From Baffinella frigidus (taxonomy: Eukaryota > Cryptophyceae > Cryptomonadales > Baffinellaceae), in NCBI GenBank assembly GCA_026770585.1, contig MU646543.1, positions 520,333 through 530,359 on the forward strand: a DNA stretch of 10,027 nucleotides. Direction: 5' to 3'. Position numbers and translations under genes: made by a program. The notes below the pieces were generated by a model that saw nothing but the letters and a program-made list of their open reading frames with translations, was not told the origin of the DNA and did not search any database. Shown here piece after piece: positions 9,871 through 10,027 of this stretch (position 1 is the first letter of the stretch; each line of letters starts with the position of its first letter).

Positions 9871-10007
9871 TAGCTCTGTCTCACTCGGACTGACCGACGA
9901 TTCTCAAGTTGACATGCTGAGTGTGCGGCACAACTCCGTCAACTTTCGAGCAGGAAACGCCCGGGCGCACATATCGGTGAGAGCCCAAATAGACTGAGGC
10001 AGAGCTA
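9871..10007. repeat. Inverted repeat 6, imperfect
   Basis: TAGCTCTG (9871-9878) faces CAGAGCTA (10000-10007), with partial pairing further in, and an inner AAGTTGAC (9906-9913) faces GTCAACTT (9938-9945). It begins two bases after inverted repeat 5 ends. The right arm resembles sequence at the right arm of repeat 2 (near 9186-9200). Confidence 0.6.
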
Positions 10008-10027
10008 GAAGGCTCCTCCGGGCGTAG

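Larger units (their letters stand above)
8669..10027. other. Intergenic stretch without a convincing gene
   Basis: Apart from the six inverted repeats I see only short open frames without domains or good splice structure. A TTCTCAC[G/A]GTGCTCCT word occurs directly repeated at about 9227 and 9452, and CCCTGGACA-like units at about 9588-9606. Open frames near 9380-9690 on both strands are not supported by composition or motif. Confidence 0.5.

Noticed and set aside
1-10027. Dinoflagellate spliced-leader sequence or tandem single-exon gene layout
   Set aside because: I found no spliced-leader-like sequence, and the genes are intron-rich and divergent. AG|G acceptors alone are not enough to name the lineage.

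Overview
The window is nuclear DNA from a eukaryote, most likely a GC-rich single-celled alga or related protist. Evidence: GT...AG introns interrupting every convincing coding stretch, long low-complexity Ala/Glu/Pro proteins, no bacterial-style gene packing, and many internal tracts of the telomere-type heptamer TTTAGGG. That heptamer is shared by plants and green algae, dinoflagellates and several other lineages, so it does not settle the group. All twelve reconstructed acceptors with good support are followed by G (AG|G), a bias known from dinoflagellates but not unique to them. The lineage is left open.

Positions 1-7695 are dominated by one minus-strand gene. It starts at an ATG with a strong Kozak context (7695) and appears to leave the window at its left edge. 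I reconstruct 12 exons (7396-7695, 7110-7313, 6611-6785, 5665-5897, 4281-4799, 3651-3998, 3140-3223, 2525-2887, 1580-1960, 1352-1441, 834-971, 416-511). Their lengths and phases fit one another and give a 2931-nt, 977-codon open frame, with a possible 13th exon near 179-254. The protein is largely disordered. It carries a partial UBA-like helix pair and four copies of a Cys module (CIRRAGC-x-C-x2-C followed by a TLADVV-like stretch). Its tail is Lys/Pro/Ala-rich, like a histone H1 tail. Each Cys module is split at exactly the same place, after RRA, by a phase-0 intron.

The introns of that gene are the most unusual part. They consist of G-rich repeats (TTTAGGG, TTTGGGG, TTGAGGG, GTGTAGG, TGTCGGG, a 21-bp satellite, and a TTTGGTAAGG-like family). 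Read on the coding strand these are C-rich and nearly free of AG dinucleotides. Embedded in most of them are truncated copies of the adjacent exon edges, complete with splice-site flanks. The introns seem to have grown by repeated tandem duplication across exon-intron borders.

Positions 7696-8143 form a divergent intergenic region with an AT-rich core. On the plus strand, 8144-8668 holds a small three-exon gene with a Tudor-like domain. From about 8670 to the right end I see no convincing gene. That stretch instead holds six inverted repeats (about 8864-8970, 9049-9195, 9287-9333, 9612-9720, 9731-9869, 9871-10007), several almost back to back, which would form long hairpins.

No tRNA, rRNA, CRISPR array or intact transposon was recognised.
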